A stretch of 64,000 nucleotides of DNA from Chitinophaga niabensis (GCF_039545795.1 NZ_CP154260.1:1493001-1557000); one strand, 5' to 3'. Counted from the stretch's first letter, positions 53,714-64,000 are shown. Notes: generated by a model not told the origin, from the letters alone. Program-made: numbers and translations.

Positions 53714-56527
53714 ATGGCTATATCAAGAAGGAATTTCGTTAAACTAAGTTCTTTGGCGCCTCTTACATACGCTTTTCCTTTTCCTGAGTTTTTGGGTGCA
53801 TTCTATACAAATGCAGATTCCCTGTACGAAAATTTTAAGACGCCATCTGCTGCTGCCCGGCCCTTTGTCCGTTGGTGGTGGAATGGAGGAAAGATAAATG
53901 AAAAGGAACTGCTCCGTGAACTGGACCTTCTTAAAGAACAAGGTATTTCAGGAGTTGAAATTAATTCCGTAGCCTTTCCAAAAGCCATAAATGCAATCGA
54001 TTACCAGACGCTGAACTGGCTAAGTCCGGAGTGGCTGGCAGCGTTGAAAGCAACACTAAAGGCTGCCAGGGAACGGGGAATAGCCTGTGATATCATTGTA
54101 GGCTCCGGCTGGCCATTCGGTGGTGAATTCCTTCCAGAGGAGGAGCAGTTACAATTACTTGCGCTCGGAACCAAAAAACTGATAGGGCCACAGCAGTTCA
54201 TCATAAAGAAGGAAGCCCTGTTAGCTGAAACAAATTTCCTGTTGAAGCGTAAAACCGGCTCCATGGAACTTTTTGGATTGAGGCTTTCACCAGCCCGGCT
54301 CAATACTTTCAGCCCCGGAACCGACCTCCATGCACAAATAAAGGAGGATGAGATCATCGTTGATGTACCTGCCGGAGAACATGTGCTTTATTCCATCGTA
54401 AAATTCAAGGGTTATGCATCTGTAACACTTGGGGCGCCTGGTGCATCAGGGCCGGTACTCGACCATTACAACAAGGCCGCAGTTCAACGTTACCTGGATA
54501 GGATGTCTGATGCAATCACCGCCGGTATTGGCAACATGGGCGATCATTTCAGATCTGTATTTGTAGATAGTCTTGAACTTCGCGGATCGAACTGGTGCGA
54601 TGATATGTATGAACAGTTTAAACAAAGAAGAGGATATTCCCTGGAACCTTATTTGCCTTTTATCCTGTTTAAGTTAAGCAAAAGGCTCACGCATACAGGT
54701 TCACAATCCCTGGAAAACATCATCACGCTGTCGCCTCAGGCGCAGGACGAAGTTAACCGCGTGAGATACGATTTTGAAATAACCCGCCTCGAGCTCTTTC
54801 ATGAAAGGTTCTTACAAACGTTTTTAGACTGGTGCAGGAAGAACAATGTAAGATCAAGAGTGCAGGCTTATGGCCGCGAATATTACGCGTTAGAGTCAGC
54901 TATGCTGCCCGATATCCCGGAATGTGAAACCTGGATCCGTGATGATATAGGCGGCGATCTGCCGGAGAACACCTTTAGAACCGGCAGAGCCTACAGGCCG
55001 GTGAATAAGTTTGTTTCTTCTGCAGCCAGATTAACCGGTAAACGTGTGATAAGTTGTGAAGAGATCACCAATACTGATCTCGTTTTTAATGCCTCACTGG
55101 AAAAGATAAAAATTGCGGGAGATCAAAGTAATCTTTCCGGGGTTACTCATTCCATCCTCCATGGGTTCAATTATAGTCCGCCAGAAGCACCTTTCCCAGG
55201 CTGGGTGCGCTATGGAACTTTTTTTAGTGAAAGAAATACCTGGTGGCCATACCTGAAAAGATGGATAGACTATAAAGCCAGGCTATCCGCCGTTTTTCAA
55301 AATTCAGAAATGCAATCAGACGTTGCCGTTATGTTCCCTCATGCAGATCTCTGGTCGGAGGTTGGGCTGCAATATCAACAGGTGCCGCAGATCGTTTACC
55401 CGGCATATGCAAACAACTTATGGGAGGCTGTTCACCAGAATGGAAGCGGTTGCGATTATATAAACGAAACTATCCTTCAAAAATGCAGTTTTTCAAAAGG
55501 CATGCTGCATTTTAATACAAGAAGTTATAAAGTATTGCTTATGCCGGAAATGCAATCGATAGCAACCGGGACGCCGGAGCTGCTTAAGAAATTTGCAGCC
55601 GCAGGAGGGAAGGTGATCTTTATTGGCAAAGAACCTGTTAAGACTTTCGGAAAGCAGAAAGCGGAAGTACAAAGTGATATTCAATCCCTGAAAAAGGCTT
55701 TCCCGGAGAACGTTAGATGGTTCCCGGCTCCCCAGGGAAAGATTATCGACTGGTATGCTCAGTTACAATCTGAATGTAAGATTGCCCCGTTTGTAAAATT
55801 CGATAAACCTGTTTCGTATGTAAGCCAGGTGTATTACAAAACAGCCGAAGCAGATATTTTCTTTATCTGCAACTATCACCAGGAAAAAAACCATGAATTC
55901 ACGGCAACTTTTAATGTCAAAAATAAAAGCGCATGGCTGTGGGATCCCGAGACTGGAAAAAGGTATCTGTATCCTTATCAGGGTGCAAAGAATAATCTCA
56001 GGATCAGTCTTAATCCTGCCCAATCTGTGTTGATCGTGTTTACGAACGGCTCTGAAGGAGAGTTATATCAATTCTCAAAAGTTACTGGCAAACAATCCCG
56101 CATGCTGGAAGGTTCATGGGATGTAACCCTGGAAAAGATACATGAACTGCCTCGCAAAACAACATTTAATAAGCTGATCGATCTTAAGGATGATCCGGAA
56201 CTTCATTCGTTTGCCGGCGTTATTTTCTACGAAAAGCAATTCCAGGTAAACGAGCCGGGCAACTATCATTCACTCGATCTTGGGAAAGTATATGGAATAT
56301 CGGAGGTGGAAGTCAATGGCCGGTCATTAGGAGCCAGATGGTATGGCAGGCATATTTACGATCTGGGCCAGGCACTCAAAAGCGGTGGTAATACAGTGAA
56401 AATTAAAGTCACCACAACACTGGGTAATTACATGAGATCATTGGAGGATAATGCAGTTGCACAACACTGGACCGGGAAGCAGCCGTTGCACCCGGCAGGA
56501 TTGGCCGGCCCTGTAAAATTAATCTAG
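53714..56527 (+). CDS. Alpha-L-rhamnosidase-like glycoside hydrolase (GH106 type)
   Basis: A 937-residue protein with a twin-arginine-type signal (ISRRNFVKLSSLAPL). The start of the catalytic domain, RPFVRWWWNGGKINEKELLR and GISGVEIN, is the hallmark of GH106-like enzymes, and a beta-sandwich (about 800-937) with a galactose-binding-like fold ends the protein. Expected to remove terminal rhamnose or a related deoxy sugar. First gene of the plus-strand operon. GH106 assignment is from memory of motifs. Confidence 0.84.
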   Translation: MAISRRNFVKLSSLAPLTYAFPFPEFLGAFYTNADSLYENFKTPSAAARPFVRWWWNGGKINEKELLRELDLLKEQGISGVEINSVAFPKAINAIDYQTLNWLSPEWLAALKATLKAARERGIACDIIVGSGWPFGGEFLPEEEQLQLLALGTKKLIGPQQFIIKKEALLAETNFLLKRKTGSMELFGLRLSPARLNTFSPGTDLHAQIKEDEIIVDVPAGEHVLYSIVKFKGYASVTLGAPGASGPVLDHYNKAAVQRYLDRMSDAITAGIGNMGDHFRSVFVDSLELRGSNWCDDMYEQFKQRRGYSLEPYLPFILFKLSKRLTHTGSQSLENIITLSPQAQDEVNRVRYDFEITRLELFHERFLQTFLDWCRKNNVRSRVQAYGREYYALESAMLPDIPECETWIRDDIGGDLPENTFRTGRAYRPVNKFVSSAARLTGKRVISCEEITNTDLVFNASLEKIKIAGDQSNLSGVTHSILHGFNYSPPEAPFPGWVRYGTFFSERNTWWPYLKRWIDYKARLSAVFQNSEMQSDVAVMFPHADLWSEVGLQYQQVPQIVYPAYANNLWEAVHQNGSGCDYINETILQKCSFSKGMLHFNTRSYKVLLMPEMQSIATGTPELLKKFAAAGGKVIFIGKEPVKTFGKQKAEVQSDIQSLKKAFPENVRWFPAPQGKIIDWYAQLQSECKIAPFVKFDKPVSYVSQVYYKTAEADIFFICNYHQEKNHEFTATFNVKNKSAWLWDPETGKRYLYPYQGAKNNLRISLNPAQSVLIVFTNGSEGELYQFSKVTGKQSRMLEGSWDVTLEKIHELPRKTTFNKLIDLKDDPELHSFAGVIFYEKQFQVNEPGNYHSLDLGKVYGISEVEVNGRSLGARWYGRHIYDLGQALKSGGNTVKIKVTTTLGNYMRSLEDNAVAQHWTGKQPLHPAGLAGPVKLI

Positions 56528-56581
56528 CATTTATGTTTAACAAAATTATACAGCGAAACAACCAAATCAAATTTTTATCAC

Positions 56582-59500
56582 ATGTACCATGAACCAACTA
56601 CTTCTGCGGGTTTAGTCCGCATCCGTGTACCTGTACGCCGCTATTTCAGAACATTGATGGCTGTAGTGCTCATCGCATTATTCCTGCTGGGGAAGGCCAT
56701 GGCGCAACGCCCGCCTGCTGTTATAACAGGGCGCGTAACAGACACCAAAGGCGAAGCATTGGTGGGTGTAAACATCAGGCTTAAAAATGGAACAGCCGCA
56801 ACACGCACGGATACTACAGGCAATTTTAAGATCAGCGTTCCTGATCCTGAAAAGGGGATCCTTGTTTTTACTTACCTGGGTTTCAGTACTACTGATGTAC
56901 CTGTCAGGGGGCGCGCAAAGATCTCCGTTTCACTTGAGCCGGATGTTACCGGCCTCAACGAAGTAGTGATACTCGGTTATGGAAGCGCAGCTAAAAAGGA
57001 TCTGACCGGCTCTGTTGCCCAGGTGCGTGTGGAGGATCTGCAGAAGGCGCCGGTGTTATCATTCGATCAGGCGCTTGCAGGAAGGGTGGCAGGTGTGCAG
57101 GTATCGTCTAATGACGGGCAGCCCGGAGCGGAAGGTATCAACATCGTTGTCCGCGGTGCAAACTCTTTGTCGCAAAGCAATTCACCGCTTTATGTGATAG
57201 ATGGTTTCCCGATGGAAGATCCGCAGAATATGTCCCTCAATCCGGAAGATATCAAAACAATCAATATACTGAAGGATGCCTCTGCTACTGCGATCTACGG
57301 TGCGAGAGGCGCGAATGGTGTTGTGGTGATTGAAACGAAACGTGGTAAAACCGGCCTGGCATCCGTTACAGCAACTGCAACTTTTGGTTTCCAGGATGTG
57401 ACCAAACAGATGGCTATGATGACCCCCTTTGATTTTGTACGTTATCAGTTCGAGCGGGACGATCAAACCACCACCGATACGTATCTCACAAACGGCTTAA
57501 CGCTTGAGGACTATAAACGCACTTCCGGCATCAACTGGCAGGACCGCTTGTTCCGGCAGGCATCTATGCAGGTTTACAATGTTGCACTCCGCGGCGGTAA
57601 CGACAAAACAAAATATGCTGTTTCAGGTTCCGTCTCAGACCAGGAAGGGATAATGATAAATTCCGGCCTGAACCGTTACCAGGGCCGCTTTGTTTTGGAC
57701 CAGGCAGTGAGCAAAAAGGTGAACGTAGGTATCAATGTAAATTATAGCCGGTTTGGCAGTTACGGGCAGATTGCCTCCGGGGCAAATGCCGGAAACGGCG
57801 CAAGTGCGTACCTGCTATATTCCGTTTGGGGATCCCGCCCTGTGTCCGGAAAGAGCCTGAACCCGGAAACTGATGACCTTGGTGAAGATCTGATTGACGA
57901 GGATATTGATCAAACGATGGATTACCGGGTCAACCCGATCAAATCGGTGGAGAACGAGATCAGGAAATCGGTGTCAAATAATCTTATCGCCAATGCTTAT
58001 CTCACATATGATATCACGCCGGAATTGAAACTGCGGATAACCGGAGGTGTAGAGAACCTTATCCGGAAAAACACAAGCTTCTATAATTCTCAAACTTCCC
58101 GTGGTACGCCGCTATTCCCTAATAACACGCGCGGTCAGTTCGGCAGCGTTAGTTATGCTGAAAGAAGCAGCTGGCTAAATGAAAACACGCTGACGTGGAC
58201 TAAAAAGATCAACCGGAACAATCGCGTGGAAATTCTGGGAGGTTTTACCTTGCAGGGTGCAAATGCTGAAGGCTATGGTTTCCTGTCGCAGAATGTACCT
58301 AATGAATCGCTTGGTGTTGCCGGCCTTGAGCAGGGAATTCCGGGATCAACATCTTCATCAGCATCAGAAAGCAAGCTCAGTTCGTTCCTCAGCCGGGTGA
58401 ACTACAGCTACCGTTCCCGGTACCTGGTTACAGCGAGTTTCCGGGCAGACGGTTCATCAAAGTTTTCTCCCGAAAACCGCTGGGCCTATTTCCCATCTGC
58501 AGCTTTTGCCTGGAGAGTGAAGGAGGAACGCTTTATGAAGTCATTGAAATTTATCTCTGAGGCGAAGTTTAGAACCAGTTATGGCGTGACAGGAAATAAC
58601 CGGGTAAGCGATTTCGCCACCTTGCCGGCGCTGACCAGCCCAATAGGAGCTTCGTATTCATTCAATAACGGAAGCCCTTCCACCGGCGTTATCCAGTCGT
58701 CTTTAGGCAACTCCAGACTAAAATGGGAAAATACTACCCAGATCGATGTGGGCCTGGACCTGGGATTTCTGGATAACAGGATAATGTTAAACGCAGACGT
58801 ATATCGCAAAACTACTTCCGATCTGTTGCTGAATGCCAGCCTCCCAACAACCACTGGTTTTTCCAACGTTTTCAAAAATATAGGAGAGGTACGCAACGAA
58901 GGTCTTGAATTAACACTAACTACAATTAACGTCAGGTCTAATTCATTTTCCTGGAACAGTGATATCAATATCAGCTTCAACCGGAATAAGGTGATGGGGC
59001 TTGCTGAAAACCAGGATAATTTACTTAGCACAATAGGATGGGAAAACAGCTTTAATACAGTACCCCTTTATATGGCTTCCCTCAACGGACCGGCAGCAAT
59101 GTTCTTCGGGTATCTTTCTGATGGTCTATACCAGGTAGATGATTTCGATCAATCGGCCAGCGGTGCATATACACTCAAATTGTCCGAACCCACGAATGGA
59201 ATGGCGAGATACCGTATCCAGCCTGGTGATATCCGATATAAGGATGTCAATCTCGATGGAGTGGTGGATGAAAAGGACAGGGTTGTCATCGGACGTGTGC
59301 TGCCTGAACATTCGGGAGGTTTCAACAATAACTTCAGCTACAAGGGCTTTGACCTGAATATATTCTTTCAATGGTCGTACGGGAACCAGATCTACAATGC
59401 CAACCGGATGATGTTCGAAGGCAACGTTAACAACAAGGCCAATTTGAATCAATATGCTTCTTACAACAACCGGTGGACGCCGGATAACCAGGATAGCAAA

Positions 59501-59803
59501 ATGTTCCGCACCGGGGGAGCAGGCCCGGCAGGTTATTATACGGACTACTACCTGGAGGACGGATCCTATCTGCGGCTCAAGACCATTGCGCTTGCATATA
59601 CTATCCCTGCCAAACTGCTGGCGCCAACCTTCGTGAAAAGTTTATCGGCCACCATTTCAGCGCAGAACATATATACCTGGACGAAGTATTCCGGTATGGA
59701 CCCGGAGGTTTCTGTACGGAACTCCGCACTGACGCCGGGATTTGATTATTCTGCTTATCCACGGGCCCGGACGCTGGTTTTCGGCATCAGGGCTGGTTTT
59801 TAG
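56582..59803 (+). CDS. SusC/RagA-type TonB-dependent glycan transporter
   Basis: A 1073-residue outer-membrane transporter: signal segment around 26-41 (LIALFLLGKAMAQ), carboxypeptidase-regulatory-like domain (47-118), TonB-box-like LNEVVILGYG (125-134), plug (about 135-250; ALAGRVAGVQV, YVIDGFP) and barrel to the final FGIRAGF. It moves oligosaccharides captured by the adjacent SusD into the periplasm. The long basic stretch before the hydrophobic core suggests the true start could be Met26. Confidence 0.95.
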   Translation: MYHEPTTSAGLVRIRVPVRRYFRTLMAVVLIALFLLGKAMAQRPPAVITGRVTDTKGEALVGVNIRLKNGTAATRTDTTGNFKISVPDPEKGILVFTYLGFSTTDVPVRGRAKISVSLEPDVTGLNEVVILGYGSAAKKDLTGSVAQVRVEDLQKAPVLSFDQALAGRVAGVQVSSNDGQPGAEGINIVVRGANSLSQSNSPLYVIDGFPMEDPQNMSLNPEDIKTINILKDASATAIYGARGANGVVVIETKRGKTGLASVTATATFGFQDVTKQMAMMTPFDFVRYQFERDDQTTTDTYLTNGLTLEDYKRTSGINWQDRLFRQASMQVYNVALRGGNDKTKYAVSGSVSDQEGIMINSGLNRYQGRFVLDQAVSKKVNVGINVNYSRFGSYGQIASGANAGNGASAYLLYSVWGSRPVSGKSLNPETDDLGEDLIDEDIDQTMDYRVNPIKSVENEIRKSVSNNLIANAYLTYDITPELKLRITGGVENLIRKNTSFYNSQTSRGTPLFPNNTRGQFGSVSYAERSSWLNENTLTWTKKINRNNRVEILGGFTLQGANAEGYGFLSQNVPNESLGVAGLEQGIPGSTSSSASESKLSSFLSRVNYSYRSRYLVTASFRADGSSKFSPENRWAYFPSAAFAWRVKEERFMKSLKFISEAKFRTSYGVTGNNRVSDFATLPALTSPIGASYSFNNGSPSTGVIQSSLGNSRLKWENTTQIDVGLDLGFLDNRIMLNADVYRKTTSDLLLNASLPTTTGFSNVFKNIGEVRNEGLELTLTTINVRSNSFSWNSDINISFNRNKVMGLAENQDNLLSTIGWENSFNTVPLYMASLNGPAAMFFGYLSDGLYQVDDFDQSASGAYTLKLSEPTNGMARYRIQPGDIRYKDVNLDGVVDEKDRVVIGRVLPEHSGGFNNNFSYKGFDLNIFFQWSYGNQIYNANRMMFEGNVNNKANLNQYASYNNRWTPDNQDSKMFRTGGAGPAGYYTDYYLEDGSYLRLKTIALAYTIPAKLLAPTFVKSLSATISAQNIYTWTKYSGMDPEVSVRNSALTPGFDYSAYPRARTLVFGIRAGF

Positions 59804-59822
59804 TTACTAATAATATAGCAAT

Positions 59823-61640
59823 ATGAAAGCTAAATACATATATCTTCTGGCATTAGTCCTGGTAACTCAGGGTTCCTGTAAAAAGTTCCTTGAAACTAAA
59901 CCCAGCGATTTTCTGGCCCCTGAAACATACTATAACACAGAGAAGGAACTTACGTATGCGCTCACCGGCATATACGATGTGCTGGGCAGTTCTGATCTTT
60001 ATGGTGACAATGTGTTCTACCACTTCGATATCACGGATGAAGGAGTATACGGTCACGCTGGTGTTACAGCGGGTGTACAGGTATACAATTTTTCCAGTTC
60101 GGATCCGATTGTAGCCAGTACATGGGAAACGCTCTACAATGGTATTGGGCGTGCCAATCTGCTTCTTGAAAATATAGACCGGCCGGTGATGGATGAGGCT
60201 AAAAGGAAAGTGATCAAAGGCGAAGCACTTTTCCTTCGCGGTTATTATTATTTTTTATTGGCGCAGATGTGGGGGGATGTGCCACTGATCCTCAACACAA
60301 CCACTTCCCCTGATGATACGCAACGGCCGCGTACTCCGCTTGCGGATGTTTACAAACAGGTCCTTGCGGACCTCAAAGAAGCAGAAACACTTGTACAGCC
60401 CATCAAAACGCTGGGTTTCGGCGGGCGGGCAAATAAGTCTGCCGTACGTGGAATGCTTGCGCGGGTATGCCTTTATATGGCAGGTTATCCCCTGAATGAT
60501 AAGGCGAAATATACCGATGCACGCGATTGGGCCAAAAAGGTGATGGATGATGGGGAGGCTGGCCATGCCCTGAATAACTCCTATGACCAGGTATTTATCA
60601 ATCTTGCTGCAGACAAGTACGACATAAAGGAAAGCCTGTTCGAAGTTGAATTCTGGGGAAACCGTTCAGATGCCTATACGGAAAGCGGCCGCCTTGGTTC
60701 CCGGAACGGCATCCGTTGTACAAACGTGGATACAGGCTACAGCCTTGGACGTATTAATGCAACGCCGCGTTTCTACAACAGATATCAGCCGCTCGATGAG
60801 CGCCGGGACTGGAATATTGCACCCTATATCTACGGTGGTACGAACAATGCTGTGAGGGAATACTGGCCGGAGAGCAATACCTGGCAGCGAAGCTGTGGCA
60901 AATACCGGCGGATGTATGAAGTACTCCTGCCAAAGAGTACCAGTTTTACACCGATCAATTACCCGGTCATGCGTTATGCAGATGTTCTGCTGATGTTTGC
61001 AGAAGCGGATAACGAGCTGAATGCAGTACCCTCAGCAGAAGCGATCAATGCGGTGAATCTTGTAAGGCGGAGAGCATTTGGTAAAAATATTCATGGAGAA
61101 AACCTGAGCACGATAACTGTTGCAAATGGCGGCAGCGGTTATTCCTCCACAAATCTTCCGGTTATTACGATAACAGGCGGCGGTGGCAGCGGTGCAACTG
61201 CACGTGCAACGGTTTCCGGTGGCAGGATAACTGCGATCACTATAACGAACCGCGGTGCTTTCTATACCACTGCTCCAACTGTTACGATAACAGGCGGAGG
61301 CGGAACCGGAGCGAGTGCAGTTGCAGTGATCACCACTCCCGGCGATGCAGATGTAACGCCGGGCGATTACAGCTCGCAGAACAACTTCCGCGCCTTCCTG
61401 CACGATGAACGCAGCAGGGAATTATGCTTTGAAGGCCTGAGAAAAGGAGATCTCATCCGCTGGCAGGAGTTCATTGAAGAGATGCGTGCAGCAGGTACGG
61501 AGATCAACCAGATTGCCGCATCGGCCTACAAATTTGAATCAAGGGCAGGGCTTAACGTTTCAGAGAAAAATTATCTGTTCCCCGTTCCAACTAATGAGAT
61601 GTCGCTTAACCGCGCGCTCGTTCAGAATCCGGGATGGTAA
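59823..61640 (+). CDS. SusD/RagB-type glycan-binding lipoprotein with an inserted Gly-rich repeat domain
   Basis: A 605-residue lipoprotein (lipobox QGSC, Cys19) with SusD TPR helices ([23 protein letters not shown], here [20 protein letters not shown]) and the C-terminal [14 protein letters not shown]. Between the helix [12 protein letters not shown] and that segment lies an insert (about 429-505) of two Gly/Thr-rich beta repeats ([43 protein letters not shown]). Lids the SusC partner encoded 19 bases upstream. The insert is unusual for SusD. Confidence 0.93.
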   Translation: MKAKYIYLLALVLVTQGSCKKFLETKPSDFLAPETYYNTEKELTYALTGIYDVLGSSDLYGDNVFYHFDITDEGVYGHAGVTAGVQVYNFSSSDPIVASTWETLYNGIGRANLLLENIDRPVMDEAKRKVIKGEALFLRGYYYFLLAQMWGDVPLILNTTTSPDDTQRPRTPLADVYKQVLADLKEAETLVQPIKTLGFGGRANKSAVRGMLARVCLYMAGYPLNDKAKYTDARDWAKKVMDDGEAGHALNNSYDQVFINLAADKYDIKESLFEVEFWGNRSDAYTESGRLGSRNGIRCTNVDTGYSLGRINATPRFYNRYQPLDERRDWNIAPYIYGGTNNAVREYWPESNTWQRSCGKYRRMYEVLLPKSTSFTPINYPVMRYADVLLMFAEADNELNAVPSAEAINAVNLVRRRAFGKNIHGENLSTITVANGGSGYSSTNLPVITITGGGGSGATARATVSGGRITAITITNRGAFYTTAPTVTITGGGGTGASAVAVITTPGDADVTPGDYSSQNNFRAFLHDERSRELCFEGLRKGDLIRWQEFIEEMRAAGTEINQIAASAYKFESRAGLNVSEKNYLFPVPTNEMSLNRALVQNPGW

Positions 61641-61663
61641 ATCACTCACTAATACTTATCAAT

Positions 61664-62599
61664 ATGAAAATCAGGTATATCATAGCTGCTTTGTGCCTTG
61701 TGATCTTTGCATCCTGTGATAAAGAAGGTATCAGCCAGCCGGCTTTCAACATAACCGGCTACAAGGTCACCTCTATCGTGGATTCTTCAGGTAACACGGT
61801 TAACCAGGTAACTTTCAGCTTTTCCGGTGAGGCAGCCATTATTTCTTTTTATCCCGGCCTTATGGGCAGCGATTATGCCCACCGGGATGGGCGCATTCTT
61901 GATGTAAAGGCATTGCTTTCGTCATTTTCTACCACGCTGAATAACGGAACGCAGGACAACCAGCTGTCTGTAATGGTTTCTTCGGACTTTAACGGCACTT
62001 ACGACATTGCAAACATTCATGCCGCTACATGGACGGATATCACCAGCCGCTTTGTACTTAATACAAGAGATGCATCCGCATCCCTGCCTTCAGGAACGAA
62101 AGATATCAAAGACCTGGTTGCGGATGGGAAACCCCTTTATTATGCTTACCGCTACATCTGTAAACCACAGGCGGCAAACGGGGCTAATTCTACCTGGCGC
62201 ATCCGCGCTTTTTCACTGCAAACAGAAACGGACCTGGGAGTTACTTCGCTTGCTACACTTACCACAGCGGACTGGAAGCTCGTCAACGATGGAACGATCA
62301 TCGATGCCGGCAGAGGGGCAGTTATTGAAAGCTCCGGTGCCATCCGGTTCAATGGGAACCACTTGAACAAAGAGGTGTATACGGAGTCCTGGGCAATAAG
62401 CAAAGCATTCCGGATCACTGAAACGGATATGGGGCCGGACAGGCCTATTGCCATAAAGAGTGTCATCAATCCGCTGCTAAGCAGTTATTCTTTTAACTAT
62501 AACACCCCTGGAACTTACAAGGCAGTTTTTGTTGCTACCAATGCAAGTCATGAAGGTGAGGCACGGATTGTCCGCGAAATAGAGGTGACTATTCCTTAA
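61664..62599 (+). CDS. Surface glycan-binding lipoprotein (DUF5017-like)
   Basis: The chosen start, 10 codons into the longest frame (61634), gives a lipoprotein signal MKIRYIIAALCLVIFASC. The 311-residue protein has an N-terminal PKD/Ig-like region and a strand-rich C-terminal domain resembling DUF5017-type SusE-position proteins. It follows SusD by 23 bases and probably binds the target glycan on the cell surface. Confidence 0.82.
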   Translation: MKIRYIIAALCLVIFASCDKEGISQPAFNITGYKVTSIVDSSGNTVNQVTFSFSGEAAIISFYPGLMGSDYAHRDGRILDVKALLSSFSTTLNNGTQDNQLSVMVSSDFNGTYDIANIHAATWTDITSRFVLNTRDASASLPSGTKDIKDLVADGKPLYYAYRYICKPQAANGANSTWRIRAFSLQTETDLGVTSLATLTTADWKLVNDGTIIDAGRGAVIESSGAIRFNGNHLNKEVYTESWAISKAFRITETDMGPDRPIAIKSVINPLLSSYSFNYNTPGTYKAVFVATNASHEGEARIVREIEVTIP

Positions 62600-62617
62600 C
62601 CGTTAAATAACTATATT

Positions 62618-63841
62618 ATGAGAAAAAAACTGGATCTGCTGGCTCTCATTGTAATTATAAGTTTCTCTGCATGCCGGAAAGGAGCAGATACGAAGGAACG
62701 TATCAATGAAAACCTTCAAAGCCTTAAGCCTGATGTTATGGCGATGGCAACTGCCGTACACACAAGTATTAAGCTGTTTGACGGAGGAACCGGAGGCTTT
62801 CATGCTTATCGCATTCCTTCTATTGTACGTACAACCAACGGTACGCTCATCGCTATTTGTGAAGGGAGAGCAGATGGAGATAACGATTACGGAAATATCA
62901 ATGTTGTCTGTAAAACATCTTCGAACCATGGTGCAACATGGTCCGCGCTTAAAACTATTGCAGGAGCAACCCTCGGTACATGGGGGAACCCTACGGCGGT
63001 TGTTGACTGGGATACAGGCCGGGTATGGCTCTTTATGTCCTGGAACGATGCTGATCACAGCGAAAATGGCAGCGGTGATACAGACCCGATTGACACCTGG
63101 GGGCAAAGACGCGTATATTTAACATGGAGTGATGATAATGGCGCCACCTGGGCAACACCTGTTGATAAAACCAGTGCACTGTTACCTCCCACGATGACCT
63201 GGGATGCCATGGGGCCAGGTGTTGGCATACAAACTGCAGGCGGCCCCCATCCCGGCCGTTTGATCATTCCCGCCAGAAGGCGTAATATTTATAGCGATGA
63301 TCATGGGCAAACATGGCACTACCAGATTATTCCTGCAGGAACGGATGAGGGTACAATTGTTGAACGGGCAGACGGCACGCTTATGCGTAACGACAGACCG
63401 GGCGGAACACCCTGGCAGGAAGCTAAGAGACGCCATATCTCCACCGGGACCATTGAAGGAGGCTTTTCAGCATTTACGCCAGCTTCTGCATTGCCTGATC
63501 CGCGATGTGAAGGTTCGATAATACGATATGCCGGAGACCGCTCCCGTATTATTTTCCTGAATTCAGCCAGTGAAAGTACCCGCTATAACATGGTTGCCCG
63601 TGTAAGCTATAATGAAGGACAGACCTGGTACGCCAGCCGGAGGCTGCACAATACCATTACGCAGGAAGAGGCGGCTGCCCTGGGAAAAGGAGGATACTCC
63701 AGCATGACTAAAACAGCTGACTTTGCCGTAGGAGCGTTAGTGGAGCAAAAAGAAACGCCTTCTTCCACAAATAGCCATTGGTCTATCGAATTTCAGAAAT
63801 TTAATCTGACATGGTTGCTCGATGGCCAACCTGAACCTTGA
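62618..63841 (+). CDS. Exo-alpha-sialidase (GH33)
   Basis: A 407-residue lipoprotein-type protein (lipobox FSAC, Cys19). YRIPSIV (64-70) supplies the arginine of the FRIP motif, and four Asp-box-like elements are seen: SSNHGATW, SDDNGATW, SDDHGQTW and YNEGQTW. These define the six-bladed sialidase propeller that releases terminal sialic acid. It fits the operon, with the downstream acetylesterase-like gene removing O-acetyl groups that hinder sialidases. Confidence 0.92.
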   Translation: MRKKLDLLALIVIISFSACRKGADTKERINENLQSLKPDVMAMATAVHTSIKLFDGGTGGFHAYRIPSIVRTTNGTLIAICEGRADGDNDYGNINVVCKTSSNHGATWSALKTIAGATLGTWGNPTAVVDWDTGRVWLFMSWNDADHSENGSGDTDPIDTWGQRRVYLTWSDDNGATWATPVDKTSALLPPTMTWDAMGPGVGIQTAGGPHPGRLIIPARRRNIYSDDHGQTWHYQIIPAGTDEGTIVERADGTLMRNDRPGGTPWQEAKRRHISTGTIEGGFSAFTPASALPDPRCEGSIIRYAGDRSRIIFLNSASESTRYNMVARVSYNEGQTWYASRRLHNTITQEEAAALGKGGYSSMTKTADFAVGALVEQKETPSSTNSHWSIEFQKFNLTWLLDGQPEP

Positions 63842-63860
63842 TAATTATTAATTTGAATCA

Positions 63861-64000
63861 ATGAATACACTTTTTGCAGTAATACTATTTTTATCTTCTG
63901 TTTCAAAACCGGATCCTGATTTTCACCTTTACCTGCTGGTTGGACAGTCCAATATGGCAGGCAGGGGAGTTATCACCGCTGAATACCAAAACAGTTCACA
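63861..64000 (+). CDS. Sialate O-acetylesterase-type SGNH hydrolase (partial, runs off the edge)
   Basis: The first 46 codons are visible: a short signal (NTLFAVILFLSSVS), then HLYLLVGQSNMAGRG. GQSNM with Ser30 is block I of the SASA/CE6-type SGNH esterases. It begins 19 bases after the sialidase gene, so it is part of the locus. The catalytic His and Asp lie beyond the window. Confidence 0.85.
   Translation, partial: MNTLFAVILFLSSVSKPDPDFHLYLLVGQSNMAGRGVITAEYQNSS

Overview
The window looks like a chromosomal segment of a Bacteroidota member of the Chitinophagaceae, most likely Chitinophaga or a close relative. The reasons are a SusC/SusD polysaccharide-utilization locus, an ECF sigma/FecR/STN-TonB receptor signalling operon, a tricorn-type protease, many small lipoproteins, promoters of the TTTG-N19-21-TAnnTTTG type, and a lack of Shine-Dalgarno sequences before most genes. 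The genus assignment is inference from gene content; no marker gene such as 16S rRNA is present.

Region 1 (1-9 kb) reads as stable housekeeping DNA: the tail of an unknown gene, an MHS-type transporter, a patatin/Omp85 fusion, miaE, bioF, a small unknown gene, a penicillin-acylase-family hydrolase, and a tRNA-Lys(TTT) with a clear promoter and terminator. Region 2 (9-24 kb) starts directly after that tRNA and is accessory. It holds a metallopeptidase gene broken by an in-frame TGA, an undescribed two-gene module (membrane-anchored helical protein plus PD-(D/E)xK nuclease), a gene broken by two homopolymer frameshifts and bracketed by 54-bp repeats, a 0.9-kb structured non-coding stretch, PIN and SymE toxin-like genes, a Fic protein, an umuDC cassette, and a Septu-like ATPase/HNH pair. 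No integrase or transposase gene was found.

Region 3 (24-37 kb) mixes genes of unknown role: an O-antigen-ligase-like/papain-like lipoprotein module, an RteC-like protein with a helix-turn-helix partner, a Crp-type regulator followed by interleaved inverted repeats, two possibly related Bacteroidota-specific proteins separated by an intergenic region full of helically phased repeats, an AraC regulator, lipoproteins and a porT-type barrel. Region 4 (37-43.7 kb) is a complete cell-surface signalling operon: ECF sigma factor, FecR anti-sigma, STN-containing TonB receptor and a surface lipoprotein with IPT and YWTD repeats. Region 5 (43.8-51.7 kb) carries two HxlR regulators around pirin, cupin and DsbA-like genes, then a TIM-barrel glycosidase and the tricorn protease homologue.

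Region 6 (51.8-64 kb) is a polysaccharide-utilization locus: a divergent sulfatase, then GH106-like rhamnosidase, SusC, SusD, a surface glycan-binding lipoprotein, a GH33 sialidase and the start of a sialate O-acetylesterase-type enzyme. This set suggests a sulfated or O-acetylated, sialic-acid-containing or sialic-acid-like glycan. A good promoter lies upstream of the rhamnosidase gene.

The strongest candidate for an undescribed system is the two-gene module at 10534-14354, sitting between two decaying genes next to tRNA-Lys. The best recognised defence system is the Septu-like pair at 21613-23391.
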